Made by a program: the position numbers and the translations under genes. Under the pieces are notes generated by a model, which searched no databases, was not told the DNA's origin, and worked only from the letters and a program-made list of their open reading frames with translations. From positions 155,145 through 219,144 of the forward strand of contig JADKDR010000009.1 in assembly GCA_016714535.1 (NCBI GenBank): a stretch of DNA of 64,000 bases, written 5' to 3'. Every line of letters starts with the position of its first letter. Position 1 is the first letter of the stretch. Of the stretch, positions 40,746 to 49,866 are shown piece after piece. Origin of the DNA: Bacteroidota bacterium (GTDB lineage: Bacteria > Bacteroidota > Bacteroidia > AKYH767-A > OLB10).

Positions 40746-42140
40746 TCACAAACCTACCATTTCTTCCGGCTTAACCCATTGATCAAACTGTTCTGATGTA
40801 ACATAACCAAGGTCGATAGCTGTTTGCTTCAACGTCTTTCCTTGCTTATGCGCAGTTTGTGCAATTTCTGCTGCTTTGTAATATCCTATTCTGTTATTAA
40901 GCGCGGTTACAAGCATTAAAGAATTTTCAAGATTCGTCTTAATATTTTCATGTAAGGGCTCAATGCCTACTGCACATTTATCATTAAACGAAATACAAAC
41001 ATCAGCTATTAATCGCGCGCTATGCAAAAAATTATAAATCATTACAGGTTTAAAAACATTTAGCTCGAAGTGACCGGTTGCCCCACCAATATTAATGGCC
41101 ACATCATTACCCATTACCTGAGCTGCAATCATGGTCATGGCTTCGCACTGAGTAGGATTTACTTTGCCCGGCATAATGGAAGACCCCGGCTCATTATCGG
41201 GAATAAAAATTTCGCCAATGCCACAACGCGGGCCCGAAGCCAGCAAGCGAATATCGTTTGCAATTTTCATTAAGCTGCACGCCACGGTTTTCAAAGCGCC
41301 ATGCGATTCTACAATAGCATCGTGTGCTGCCAGCGCTTCAAATTTATTTTCGGCCGTTATAAAGGGATGTCCGGTTAAAGTGGCAATATGAGCTGCTACA
41401 TTTTCGCTATAGCCTTTTGGAGTATTAATGCCGGTTCCTACAGCGGTTCCACCTAAAGCAAGTTCACGCAGATGCAGCAAGGTATGTTCAATGGCACGTA
41501 TACCGTGATCGAGTTGCGAAACATATCCTGAAATTTCTTGGCCCAATGTTAATGGGGTAGCATCCATCAGGTGCGTTCTTCCTATTTTAACAATACCCAT
41601 ATATGCTGCACTTTTATTTGCAAAGGTATTGCGCAAGGTTCTCAATGCTGGTATAACCTTTTCTACCAGAATGGTGTAGGCTGCAATGTGCATAGCAGTT
41701 GGAAAAGTATCGTTGCTCGACTGCGATTTGTTTACATCATCGTTTGGATGTACAGCCTTTTGCTCATCGGTAAGTTGGCCGCCATTTATAACGTGCGCGC
41801 GGTAAGCTATCACTTCATTAACGTTCATATTACTTTGCGTGCCACTACCCGTTTGCCAAACTACCAGAGGAAACTGATCGTCCAGTTTGCCATCCAGAAT
41901 TTCGTCACAAACTGTTTTAATCATTTCGCATTTCTCAGAAGCCAACACTCCTGCTTCAAAGTTTGTAATAGCAGCTGCCTTTTTTAAATGGGCAAATGCC
42001 ATTATTATCTCTCGTGGCATGCGATTTATATCCTGCGCAATTTTAAAATTTTCGATTGAACGCTGTGTTTGAGCGCCCCAGTAAACATGTACAGGCACCT
42101 GCACTTTTCCCATGGTATCTTTTTCTATTCGAAATTCCAT
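40746..42140 (-). CDS. fumC: Class II fumarate hydratase
   Basis: 464 residues, full length. It starts EFRIEKDTMGKVQVP and has the superfamily signature GSSIMPGKVNP at about residue 316, SGTQSNMNVNEV near 107, and the catalytic His in IGRTHLMDATPL. It interconverts fumarate and malate in the TCA cycle in the cytoplasm. It is transcribed alone: an intrinsic terminator separates it from the DUF4412 gene upstream. A TATATTTG element at 42179-42172 (minus strand) may be its promoter. Confidence 0.96.
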   Translation of the reverse strand: MEFRIEKDTMGKVQVPVHVYWGAQTQRSIENFKIAQDINRMPREIIMAFAHLKKAAAITNFEAGVLASEKCEMIKTVCDEILDGKLDDQFPLVVWQTGSGTQSNMNVNEVIAYRAHVINGGQLTDEQKAVHPNDDVNKSQSSNDTFPTAMHIAAYTILVEKVIPALRTLRNTFANKSAAYMGIVKIGRTHLMDATPLTLGQEISGYVSQLDHGIRAIEHTLLHLRELALGGTAVGTGINTPKGYSENVAAHIATLTGHPFITAENKFEALAAHDAIVESHGALKTVACSLMKIANDIRLLASGPRCGIGEIFIPDNEPGSSIMPGKVNPTQCEAMTMIAAQVMGNDVAINIGGATGHFELNVFKPVMIYNFLHSARLIADVCISFNDKCAVGIEPLHENIKTNLENSLMLVTALNNRIGYYKAAEIAQTAHKQGKTLKQTAIDLGYVTSEQFDQWVKPEEMVGL

Positions 42141-42171
42141 TGTGTTATGATGATTATTTTTTTTGAGGGCG

Positions 42172-42179
42172 CAAATATA
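42172..42179 (-). promoter_or_regulatory. Putative -7 element for fumC
   Basis: TATATTTG on the minus strand, 31 bases before the fumC ATG. No clear -33 TTTG accompanies it. Confidence 0.35.
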
Positions 42180-42247
42180 TCAGAACTAGTTTCTATTGGA
42201 AATAAATAGCTGATTGATTTATTCACTCTTCTAAAAGATATGTAAAT

Positions 42248-42271
42248 AAAAAAGCCGCTTAAGCGGCTTTT
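42248..42271 (-). terminator. Intrinsic terminator after the DUF4412 gene
   Basis: A perfect palindrome with stem AAAAGCCGCTT / AAGCGGCTTTT, flanked by A and T tracts. It lies 10 bases past the DUF4412 stop. By symmetry it could act in both directions, but only minus-strand genes flank it. Confidence 0.85.
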
Positions 42272-42280
42272 CGTTATTCT

Positions 42281-42991
42281 TTATTTGTGATCGGAATGCG
42301 GTGTTGCTCCGGGTGGCATTGGCATTTCCATTCCGGGAGGCAAATCAGGCATTTCCTGCATTTGATATCCACTCATGTCAAATACTGAATTAGGTACAGG
42401 CTGCTTCTTAATATTTGAAAATGTAACGGTTGTGATTTCATTGGTTTTGCGATCGGTAATGATGTATTGCACCGGCACACCCTTCATATCCTGATAGCCA
42501 ATAGGACGCTGCATACGAGCCATTCCTCGGCCCGGAGTTTTGGTAATTTCTAACACCTCAAGCCAAGGTAAGATATCCTCTTCGGTCATCCAATACTCCA
42601 TGTTTTTATTCTCATCTGAGGCAAGGTATTTCTTGCATTTATAACCACTTATTTCCTTAACTTCTTCGGTTGCTATAACCTTTACATTGCTTTCATTTTG
42701 GGCTGCGCTAGCAGGATGATTATTTATCTTTCTGCGGATGGCCATATTGGTTCCCCCCTGCTCTATTAGCATTGTACTCGTATTGTTACCCCTGTCAGTA
42801 ATGGTCTTAAAGGGTGCCATCCTTTCGTTTTTAATTACCATAAGCGAAATGGTATCCTTAATAGTAAAGTCAATTACTACGGGTTCTGGTCGCGATGAGT
42901 TAATCACTGACATTTGGAAGTTGCCTTGCCATTGTGCAAAGGCGGCTTGCATAAACAGTATGCAAACAACTAATAGGTTTATTCTTTTCAT
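42281..42991 (-). CDS. DUF4412 secreted protein
   Basis: 236 residues from the ATG at 42991, chosen because it begins a clear signal peptide (MKRINLLVVCILFMQAAFAQ); the upstream ATG at 43027 would place 12 unrelated residues in front. The DUF4412 domain follows (IDFTIKDTISLMVIKNE, MAIRRKINNH, GYKCKKYLASDENKNMEYWM). The C-terminus is Met/Pro-rich (MPDLPPGMEMPMPPGATPHS). It is a periplasmic or surface protein of unknown function. It has a good promoter upstream and a terminator directly downstream, so it is monocistronic. Confidence 0.85.
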   Translation of the reverse strand: MKRINLLVVCILFMQAAFAQWQGNFQMSVINSSRPEPVVIDFTIKDTISLMVIKNERMAPFKTITDRGNNTSTMLIEQGGTNMAIRRKINNHPASAAQNESNVKVIATEEVKEISGYKCKKYLASDENKNMEYWMTEEDILPWLEVLEITKTPGRGMARMQRPIGYQDMKGVPVQYIITDRKTNEITTVTFSNIKKQPVPNSVFDMSGYQMQEMPDLPPGMEMPMPPGATPHSDHK

Positions 42992-43024
42992 ATTTTTTTT
43001 ATTGTTAAAATTTAATTGGGGCAG

Positions 43025-43056
43025 CAAAAGTATTTATTTTTTTGGATAAAAGGCAA
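43025..43056 (-). promoter_or_regulatory. Promoter of the DUF4412 gene
   Basis: On the minus strand TTG (43056-43054), 21 bases, then TACTTTTG (43032-43025). This fits the Bacteroidota TTTG / TAnnTTTG promoter, about 34 bases before the ATG at 42991. Confidence 0.55.
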
Positions 43057-43390
43057 CCTCGCTGCCTTTAACCTCAAACATCCGGGTTATAATTCAAATA
43101 TAATGAGTTTCGAATTCATTTTGAACAGGTATTTAATTCCTCGGATTGGGACCTTTTTGAAACTTGTCTCACAGGGCGTTTTTTTCTTGAACTACCTGCT
43201 ACTCAGAAAGTTTTAAGCAACCGGAAGTGAGAGACTTTTACCACAAAACTTGATTTGAAAAACTAAACTTTCATGAGCTACAAAATTGTCTGCGCAGCAC
43301 GAAACCCCGACTAATGCAAATGTGCTTTTAACGGAAAGGTGCTCTTGGCTTTTGCTGTTCATTTTGTGTCAATTAGGTTTTGTTATTCTA

Positions 43391-43843
43391 TTATTTAAGC
43401 GTCCATAACCAAGCGTCACCAATTTCTTCGTCTTGAACAATTTCTGTAAAAACAAAACCGTTTTTCTCTAATATTTTTGTCGAAGCGTTATGCACAGGTG
43501 CAGTTTTCGCTGTAATAATTAGCGTTGGGTCATATTGTTGAGAAATTAAGACAAGTTCTTTACACGAAAACGATGCAATTCCTTGTCCTTCGTATTCTTT
43601 GAATGTCCAATAGGCTATTTCAACTTTTCCTTCTTTTGGTTGTCCGGTAAAACCACAAGAGCCAACAATTTGATTTTGTCTTACAACAAAATATCCAACC
43701 CAAGGCAAGTTATAGCCGATTTTTGGATAATATTCCTCATAGGATTTCAATAACATTTGACAGTCAACTGAACTATAAATATTATTCGTCTTATCTAAAT
43801 TTAATTCTATTGCTTTCAATTCCATTTTATCAATCAATTTCAA
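43391..43843 (-). CDS. GNAT-family N-acetyltransferase
   Basis: 150 residues; the Met at residue 7 (43825) is an alternative start. The GNAT core is visible: IVGSCGFTG strand, VEIAYWTFKEYEGQGIASF with an acetyl-CoA loop of the R/Q-x-x-G-x-G/A kind (YEGQGIA), and HNASTKILEKNGFVF in motif B. It probably acetylates a small molecule or protein N-terminus; the acceptor is unknown. It lies between DNA containing an IS1182-like relic and a stretch without genes, so it may have been acquired. Confidence 0.85.
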   Translation of the reverse strand: MKLIDKMELKAIELNLDKTNNIYSSVDCQMLLKSYEEYYPKIGYNLPWVGYFVVRQNQIVGSCGFTGQPKEGKVEIAYWTFKEYEGQGIASFSCKELVLISQQYDPTLIITAKTAPVHNASTKILEKNGFVFTEIVQDEEIGDAWLWTLK

Positions 43844-43911
43844 TTACTTTCTTGTCAGTTTATTTATATCGATGTAGTTTGCAAGGTTTACCGCCAACCT
43901 CAAACTGTAAA

Positions 43912-44224
43912 AAAATTATTACCAACACAGCTGCACATTATCAATATGTGGTAAAAATAAAAAACATTACAACAGGTGTTAAGTATTTTTGAAATGAAAT
44001 ATTTTACATGCATTATATTGCACAAGCCAATAGACATCAGTAAGATTATTTTTGCTGGATTGTAGTATTTCGGCCCACAATCCCGTTCGCTTTGTCGATG
44101 CTTTTGAAAGCAAGCTCGACTTGCCAAAGTTACAGTTTGAGGTAACAAGCATCAACAACGAGGACCGCCCATCGTTCGATTGCAATATTGTTTATATCGT
44201 ATACAGCCACTGTTACACCCATTA
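43912..44224 (+). mobile_element. IS1182-like element relic, divergent copy
   Basis: 43912-43955 shares with the copies at 56969, 60062 and 62077 a non-coding stretch (ACAGCTGCAC, ATGTGGTAAAAATAAAAA). At 44082-44224 the plus strand encodes NPVRFVDAFESKLDLPKL and then RPSFD, closely resembling the start of IS1182-type transposases (NPVRFIDAFV). The frame ends about 48 codons in. No other part of a transposase is present, so this is a dead end-fragment or a non-autonomous derivative. Confidence 0.55.
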
Positions 44225-44407
44225 AAAACCAAACCGCACTCCGTTACAAATGCACCAGCCTACACTACCGACTAAAGCTCATGCTAAACCCATAGCAGCT
44301 AGTGAGGCTTGAACACTTGCTATGCATATCATCCTTCGTTTGTTTTACCAGGAGGTGGGCTATTTTGTAGGTTTAAATGCCAGGCGTTTGTGCTTCCATA
44401 TTCATAA

Positions 44408-45235
44408 TTAAAGAGGATGCAAAATTCCCATATCGCCACGTTGTAGTCTTTGTTGTGTTGCTGTCATTTGCTCGTGAGTCGTCATTACAAAAGGTCCTCC
44501 GTGAACAATGGGTTCGTTGTGCGGTGTGCCTGATGCAAATAGGAAATTTGAAGTTTGGCTAGTCGAATTAACTTTTATTTTATCTCCTGTTTTCTCAAAT
44601 GTTATCATGGATATTCCTCTAATCTCTCTGTCGGCAATGGTAATATCTCCTGTCATTAAATAAATAAACGCCATTTCTTTGGTGTCAAGTTCAATACTTG
44701 AATTTGGTTGTAACGTAATGTCAAATAATGAGGTTTTTGTTACCAAATCAAGTGGCGAAGTTAAGTTTTGGTATGTGCCTTGTATAACTCTCAATTTTAT
44801 ATTGTCTCTATTGTATTCAGGAACATCTTTTGAAAATGCATGAAAAGCTTTTGGTTCTACCAATCTGTTTTTGTCTGAATGGTTGATCCATATTTGAAAG
44901 CCATGACAATCAATTCCATCAGTGGTTGGTACTTCATCGTGCTTTACACCGCTACCTGCTTGCGTAACGTGTATTCCACCCGGTTCAATAATACTATTAT
45001 CACCTCGACTGTCTCGATTAAGAAATGAACCTTTGCTATCAGGCATCATATAGGTCATAACAGATACACCTGCGTGAGGGTGGGGTCCAAAAATTGCTTT
45101 GTCCATATGAAACTCTGTAAAAACCAAAAACGGTTCAAAATCAAATTCGTTATGAAACATGTCAACCGATGTAAAACCCATTGGGTTTGGTTTCATGATT
45201 TGCCTGGTTATTCTTTTTACTTGTTTTTGCATCAA
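44408..45235 (-). CDS. Pirin-family protein
   Basis: 275 residues, bicupin. The N-terminal cupin carries the pirin metal motif: FGPHPHAGVSVMTYM with two His, then GGIHVTQAGSGVKHDE with a His and the following Glu. The second cupin is at about 165-250. Pirins bind iron and some act as quercetinases or redox sensors. This is the last of a minus-strand series that begins with a MarR regulator and includes a second pirin, suggesting a response to quinones or other electrophiles (inferred). Confidence 0.9.
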   Translation of the reverse strand: MMQKQVKRITRQIMKPNPMGFTSVDMFHNEFDFEPFLVFTEFHMDKAIFGPHPHAGVSVMTYMMPDSKGSFLNRDSRGDNSIIEPGGIHVTQAGSGVKHDEVPTTDGIDCHGFQIWINHSDKNRLVEPKAFHAFSKDVPEYNRDNIKLRVIQGTYQNLTSPLDLVTKTSLFDITLQPNSSIELDTKEMAFIYLMTGDITIADREIRGISMITFEKTGDKIKVNSTSQTSNFLFASGTPHNEPIVHGGPFVMTTHEQMTATQQRLQRGDMGILHPL

Positions 45236-45318
45236 TTGAGTCTTAAGATTTTGAGTTTATACTATATGCCATTTACTAAACAACCTTGAGAATAGAGCTA
45301 TCCTTGAAGTCAAGTATC

Positions 45319-45813
45319 TTATCCATTATTTTCCACATAACTTTTAAATTCCAGATTCATTTTTTTAAAACCGCTGGGTGCGTTCTTCATCATGGGCAGT
45401 TCTTTAAAGATCAATGACAAAATACCTCTGTACTCTTCTCTGTTGACAAGCAAGGTTCTTTCATTTCCTAAATCCCGGAGTTCAAAAAAATGCTCTCCAT
45501 CAAAAACCCTTGGTATACCGGTTATGGCAATCCATGCGAACTGTTTTCGCTCCTCCCAATGTGAAATAGCAGGTTTGAATTCGTAAGGGGCTGCTCCATC
45601 TGTGGAAAGCTTCAGGTGCAATTTCCCCCCAGGTTTTACTTCACCACCTAAAAAAGTCAATTGGGTATTCCAGTTCTTATAGCTTTTAAAGTCAATGATC
45701 TCACTCCATACTTTGTCTATAGAGGCATTGATTTCGATTTCGTCTCGGATTTCAAAGCTTGCCCTGCTCAATACAATTAGCAGCGTGAATAGAATAATTA
45801 TGGTTATCCACAT
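45319..45813 (-). CDS. SRPBCC-domain protein with N-terminal membrane helix
   Basis: 164 residues. A hydrophobic segment (1-17) is followed by a START/SRPBCC fold: IEINASIDKVWSEIIDFKSY, NWNTQLTFLGGEVKPGGKL, and a C-terminal helix (APSGFKKMNLEFKSYVE). SRPBCC proteins bind hydrophobic ligands in a deep cavity; the ligand is unknown. It sits in the MarR/pirin cluster. Confidence 0.82.
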   Translation of the reverse strand: MWITIIILFTLLIVLSRASFEIRDEIEINASIDKVWSEIIDFKSYKNWNTQLTFLGGEVKPGGKLHLKLSTDGAAPYEFKPAISHWEERKQFAWIAITGIPRVFDGEHFFELRDLGNERTLLVNREEYRGILSLIFKELPMMKNAPSGFKKMNLEFKSYVENNG

Positions 45814-45901
45814 AGTCTTGTGTTTAATCTATTTGTTTATTCGTTTTTAAAATGCAGATAAGGTTTGTGAACAATATCTTACGCCTACTGCTCACACCTT
45901 A

Positions 45902-46319
45902 CTAAAGGTTTAGTTTGAGGCTGATATCTTTTAAGATTTCTGCATTATCATAAGGATAGAGATATCCAGGTTCGGTAGTTGCAACCCCTGGAAAATGTTC
46001 CTTCAGGTAAACTCTGATTCTGATTCTCTGTTCTTCTGAATATCTGCCTAATTAAAACCAAATCAACTTTTTTTAATGTGCTTAGTTTTTTCAATCCTTC
46101 TTCTTCACTAAAGTTACCAATAGCAGTTGCTGTTTTAAGGCTATCTCTAATCATGGAAACAACTTCATTCATTCTTTCAGGATTACCACCAAACAAAACC
46201 ATTACAGGTGCGTTTTCCTGAGGTGCAAAAAATTCTCTTATTAGTGTCATGCTATTTTTGTTTTGTGCATCTGCGTTGATGCTAATTGAAAGTAAAATAA
46301 TGATTAGGGCCCTTCTCAT
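45902..46319 (-). CDS. Small secreted hypothetical protein (one frameshift)
   Basis: About 139 residues after correction. Signal peptide 1-18 (ending INADAQ). The mature part reads as an alpha/beta domain (APVMVLFGGNPERMNEVV, DLVLI), with a frame break near 46047-46052 where one base is extra or two are missing. Past the break the correct frame gives GRYSEEQRIRIRVYLKEHF and EPGYLYPYDNAEILKDI, ending at 45902. I do not recognise the family. It starts 3 bases after the stop of the second pirin gene. Confidence 0.6.
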
Positions 46320-46322
46320 AAA

Positions 46323-47030
46323 CTATAATTTTATTCCACGTTGCATAGGGACTTCTACAAAAATTAATTCTGCATCTTCAAGAGACTTTATTAAAAAACT
46401 ATCTGCATCATATATTCCAATTGCATCACCCGTCTCAAGATTCCTATTATCAATTTCAATTGAACCCGTTGCACAATGAACATAAACGCCATTGTTTTTC
46501 AAATTCATTTTATATGTAACGGAATTTCCTTTATCCAATTTTGAAACACTAAAGAATGCATCCTGATTGATTGGTGCAGTTTCATTTCTGCCATCAGGCG
46601 AAAGTGCAAGAAGTACTTTGTTGAGTTTGTCTTCAGCTTGATAGCTAAATTTTCCGTGTCGTGGTTTTACATCCATTGTTTTTGGATATACCCAAATTTG
46701 AAAACTGTGAAATGATGCTGTTTTAGATGCATTAAATTCACTATGCATAATGCCCGTTCCGGCACTCATTGTTTGAACGCAATTTTCATTGATAATACCT
46801 TCGCTGCCAGTATTATCTTTATGGGCTTGTGAGCCTGAAATAACAATGGTACTTATCTCCATGTTTTGATGCGGATGCATTCCAAAACCTTGTCCGGCTT
46901 CAACTACATCATCAGCAAAACCACACAACTCACCAAAGTTGGTTTGATAAGGAACAAAAGCGTAAGCACTTTTTTTCCATGCATCCTGCTTATGAATTCT
47001 GTCAACATTGTTTCTTAAAATCAATTTCAT
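46323..47030 (-). CDS. Pirin-family protein, YhhW-like
   Basis: 235 residues, bicupin. The metal site is GFGMHPHQNMEISTIVISG plus MSAGTGIMHSEFNAS, with the His/His/His/Glu layout of YhhW quercetinase-type pirins. The second, shorter cupin follows from about 155. It is a likely cytoplasmic iron or nickel dioxygenase acting on flavonoid-like or quinone compounds. It is distinct from the longer pirin at 44408, so the cluster contains both pirin subtypes. Confidence 0.9.
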   Translation of the reverse strand: MKLILRNNVDRIHKQDAWKKSAYAFVPYQTNFGELCGFADDVVEAGQGFGMHPHQNMEISTIVISGSQAHKDNTGSEGIINENCVQTMSAGTGIMHSEFNASKTASFHSFQIWVYPKTMDVKPRHGKFSYQAEDKLNKVLLALSPDGRNETAPINQDAFFSVSKLDKGNSVTYKMNLKNNGVYVHCATGSIEIDNRNLETGDAIGIYDADSFLIKSLEDAELIFVEVPMQRGIKL

Positions 47031-47060
47031 TTATCGAATAATTAAGAAGTAATAATTAAA

Positions 47061-47474
47061 TCAGACATTACTTTTTTTGCTTCTGTTAATGAAATACAAA
47101 AGCACAAGTGGAACTACGCAATGCATTGTTGAAAGCACCAAAGCGTATGTCGTTGTTACATTAGGTATTCCTTTGAAAGGGCCGCCTAATGATAAAAGCA
47201 TTAGTATAATAGAAAGAATACTGAAAATTCTGAACCCATTTTGAGTATATTTCTCAATTAAGAAAAATACAGTTGAAGCAACCAGAGTGGGAACAATACT
47301 GGCCATTATTACTGGAGCAATTGTTAATGGTTGATTGGGTTGAACAAAAATATCATCCGTTATCCATCCCATTTTTTTAGAAATAAAGAACAGAATAGCA
47401 TTGATAATTGTTGAAACGGCAGATGCTGTTAGACCAGCCATCATTACTTGTTTGAAGTTTAATTTATTTGTCAT
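47061..47474 (-). CDS. DUF6069-family membrane protein
   Basis: 137 residues with four predicted membrane helices (about 11-32, 53-75, 83-100, 108-130). The sequence between helices 1 and 2 (FVQPNQPLTIAPVIMAS) and the overall layout match the DUF6069 family of small four-helix inner-membrane proteins. Function unknown; it sits between the SDR and pirin genes on the same strand. Confidence 0.7.
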   Translation of the reverse strand: MTNKLNFKQVMMAGLTASAVSTIINAILFFISKKMGWITDDIFVQPNQPLTIAPVIMASIVPTLVASTVFFLIEKYTQNGFRIFSILSIILMLLSLGGPFKGIPNVTTTYALVLSTMHCVVPLVLLYFINRSKKSNV

Positions 47475-47510
47475 TTTGATTTGATTTTGAATTAAATTTT
47501 GATTTTTATT

Positions 47511-48253
47511 TTATCTGGATTTATTTACATCGTCCCATGTATCAAGACATATCACTTCACCTTTTACAGCTCCCTTTGCAACTTCAAGAAATGCAGGAGC
47601 AAGGGCAAGTGTATCCTGGTCAGCTTGCATACCCATTTTGTTTGTTGTTCCGCCAATTGGAGCAATACCAAAGTGAATGCATATAGTATTCACTCTAACT
47701 TTGTCATTTATTGTTTCTGCGTTTAAACCATAGGTTAAACTATTTACAGCAGCATTTTTGCAGTAGCCAACCACAGGTTTTCTGCATTCGGAATAAAACC
47801 AGGCAAGCCATGTGCAAGTCCACCACTAATCATAGTGTAAGAAGAGCCCTCCTGATTTTTTAATTCAGGAAGAAAATATTTTGCCATTAAAACGGTATTA
47901 AAAAAGCCGTTGTCGAATGCATCTCTCACCATCTGAGAGTCTGTTTTGGTAGGAGCCGTAGCATAGGTTACGAATCCTACTGATGAAACAATGTGGTCAA
48001 TAGATTTTCCTTTCAAAATAGCAGAGACATCTTGTTTTGTTTTTGCAGCTTCTGCATCATTTGTAAAATCACCAACCACTGCATAAAATGGTTCATCGGG
48101 TTTTAGTGATATTGTTTTTTTTAGCTCGTCCAAATTCTGAGCATTTCGGGAAATCCCTACCACTTGTGCTCCTTCATTTAGGAATGCTCTTACAATACCT
48201 GAACCTACTGTACCGGTAGCACCGGCAATTACGATTACTTTGTTTTTAAACAT
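47511..48253 (-). CDS. Short-chain dehydrogenase/reductase (one frameshift)
   Basis: About 248 residues after correction. NAD(P)-binding loop GATGTVGSG at residues 10-18; IDHIVSSVGF in the NNAG position; SSYTMISGG as the catalytic-Ser strand. The frame breaks at the T-run 47755-47759. One more T rejoins ENLWLATAK to NAAVNSLTYGL and a conserved end. The classical Tyr-x-x-x-Lys is replaced by the LWLATAKNAAV segment, so the enzyme is atypical. The MarR gene lies 60 bases upstream on the same strand, probably the regulator of this series. Confidence 0.8.
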
Positions 48254-48313
48254 AATTTTAGTTTTTAATTAGATTATTGATGTATTAATTTAAATTTCTC
48301 AAGAATTGATTAT

Positions 48314-48772
48314 CTATTTTTTACAATTTTTATTTGCTAAATTTTCAATGGTTTTATTCAGCACCTTCATACAAACCTCGAGGTCACTTTTACTGATGCC
48401 TTTTAGTGCATCATTGATAGCAGCCTGACCGCATGCCATGGCTTCCTCTTCAATGCTTTTCCCTTTTTTTGTAAGCTGAATTTTAAAAATTCTCCGGTCG
48501 TTTTCATGGTCTGCTCTTTCTACTATGCCCTCCCTCTCCAAAATGTCAATGATGCGTGTAACATTTGCTCTGTCGCGAAGGGTACCTGCTGCTAATTCCT
48601 GTTGCGAACATCCGTCATTCTGCCATAAATGAGTAAGTACACGGAATTGGTCTGGCGTAATAGGAAGATTTTTCTCTTTCATATGCATAGCCAATTGCCT
48701 GAACACATATGTATATGCTACTCCTAATATTCGACCGTAAGACTTATCAATTTTTGTCATAATCATCCGCAA
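48314..48772 (-). CDS. MarR-family transcriptional regulator
   Basis: 152 residues (148 from the Met at 48760). Winged helix-turn-helix of the MarR type: ITPDQFRVLTHLWQNDGCSQ, QELAAGTLRDRANVTRIIDI, LEREGIVERADHENDRRIFK with the D-x-R wing. MarR proteins usually repress neighbouring genes and release DNA on binding phenolic or quinone ligands or on Cys oxidation. There is a Cys in the recognition region (GCSQ) and one at MACGQ. It heads the pirin/SDR/DUF6069 series, which it probably controls. Confidence 0.92.
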   Translation of the reverse strand: MRMIMTKIDKSYGRILGVAYTYVFRQLAMHMKEKNLPITPDQFRVLTHLWQNDGCSQQELAAGTLRDRANVTRIIDILEREGIVERADHENDRRIFKIQLTKKGKSIEEEAMACGQAAINDALKGISKSDLEVCMKVLNKTIENLANKNCKK

Positions 48773-48787
48773 TTGTTAAATACGCAA

Positions 48788-48818
48788 CAAAAGTAGAAAT
48801 GATTTTTCAATTCACAAA
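48788..48818 (-). promoter_or_regulatory. Promoter of the marR-type gene
   Basis: On the minus strand TTTG (48818-48815), 19 bases, then TACTTTTG (48795-48788). This is a close fit to the TTTG-N19-TAnnTTTG promoter, 15 bases before the first ATG; a Met at 48760 would leave a more usual leader. Confidence 0.6.
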
Positions 48819-49060
48819 ATTTATTCTTAAAATATTTTTAATGAAGAGTTGATTTTTTGATTTCACCAATAACACTCAACTCATTTTCAGGGTTGTTTCC
48901 TTTTTAGTTTTTGTTTGTTCCAGTCACACATCCAATTGTCTGCGGCCAGATTAAATATCGAAAAAATGAAAGCTGGTAAGTATTGGCAAGAGGCAAAATA
49001 ATACCAGAAAAAAAATGGATCGAAACCCAAATGCAAGACCAAATAATATTTTGTTATTTT

Positions 49061-49855
49061 TTAAATACACAAAACCGGTATTCCATTTTCATTGGTAATA
49101 AGTTCCTGGAAAATTTTTTTTCTTTTCTCAGCCTCTTTGCGATGATGTTTTGTATCTATCATCAATGCTATGAGATCAAACTTTTCATGGCTTGCCACCG
49201 ATAATAACTCCTTGCCAAACTTCTTAGTGGGTTGGTCTGTTCTTCTCAACTCCAGGTGGGCGTTATCAATTTTCAATACATTTTTTATGGTGTCCACTTT
49301 TTTCTGCATTTCCTTTTCCTCGTGGTCATCTTTCGTAGCAGGAATTATTATTGTAAGTTTCGAACCAAACAAACTTATAATAGCTTGCAGAGTAGACAAA
49401 GGAGCTTGCAATTCTGCCTCATGGCTGAAAATGGGAAGTAAAATATTTTTGTAAGGGCGCAAAGGGGTGTTGTGCTGCACAACTACTGTGGGCGTTTCGG
49501 CATTAAAAATAAGTTTGAGCGCATTGCTCCCGGTTATAAACTGCAGATCCTTTTTACCATGTGTTGCCATGAAGGTTAGATCCACACTTTTATTTTTTAA
49601 CCAGTCTTTGAGTCCTTGAATCAAATTGAGGGTTGAAACTACTGGCTTGAATGAAATGTTTTTATCGAAGTTTGCAATATTTGTTATCTGTTCAACACTC
49701 TTTTTTTCGGCCCATTCGCTATCTTCGGTGCTGTTAATTCCATGTAAGGAGATTACTTCTGCTTTGCAAAGTGAGGCGATCTGATAGCAATGACATGCAG
49801 CCAAATTGGATGCTAAAGTATAGTCGGTAAGTAACAATAATCGTTTTAAAGACAT
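49061..49855 (-). CDS. Universal stress protein, two-domain
   Basis: 264 residues, two tandem USP-A domains (about 1-140 and 145-264). The first begins KRLLLLTDYTLASNLAACHC and contains MATHGKKDLQFITGSNA, a G-x-x-G-x9-G-S/N-type ATP-binding loop at the usual place. The second (NILLPIFSHEA) ends ITNENGIPVLCI and has lost the clear ATP loop. It starts 11 bases after the ammonium transporter stop and is probably part of the glnN-amt transcript. Confidence 0.85.
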   Translation of the reverse strand: MSLKRLLLLTDYTLASNLAACHCYQIASLCKAEVISLHGINSTEDSEWAEKKSVEQITNIANFDKNISFKPVVSTLNLIQGLKDWLKNKSVDLTFMATHGKKDLQFITGSNALKLIFNAETPTVVVQHNTPLRPYKNILLPIFSHEAELQAPLSTLQAIISLFGSKLTIIIPATKDDHEEKEMQKKVDTIKNVLKIDNAHLELRRTDQPTKKFGKELLSVASHEKFDLIALMIDTKHHRKEAEKRKKIFQELITNENGIPVLCI

Positions 49856-49866
49856 AATAAATAAGT

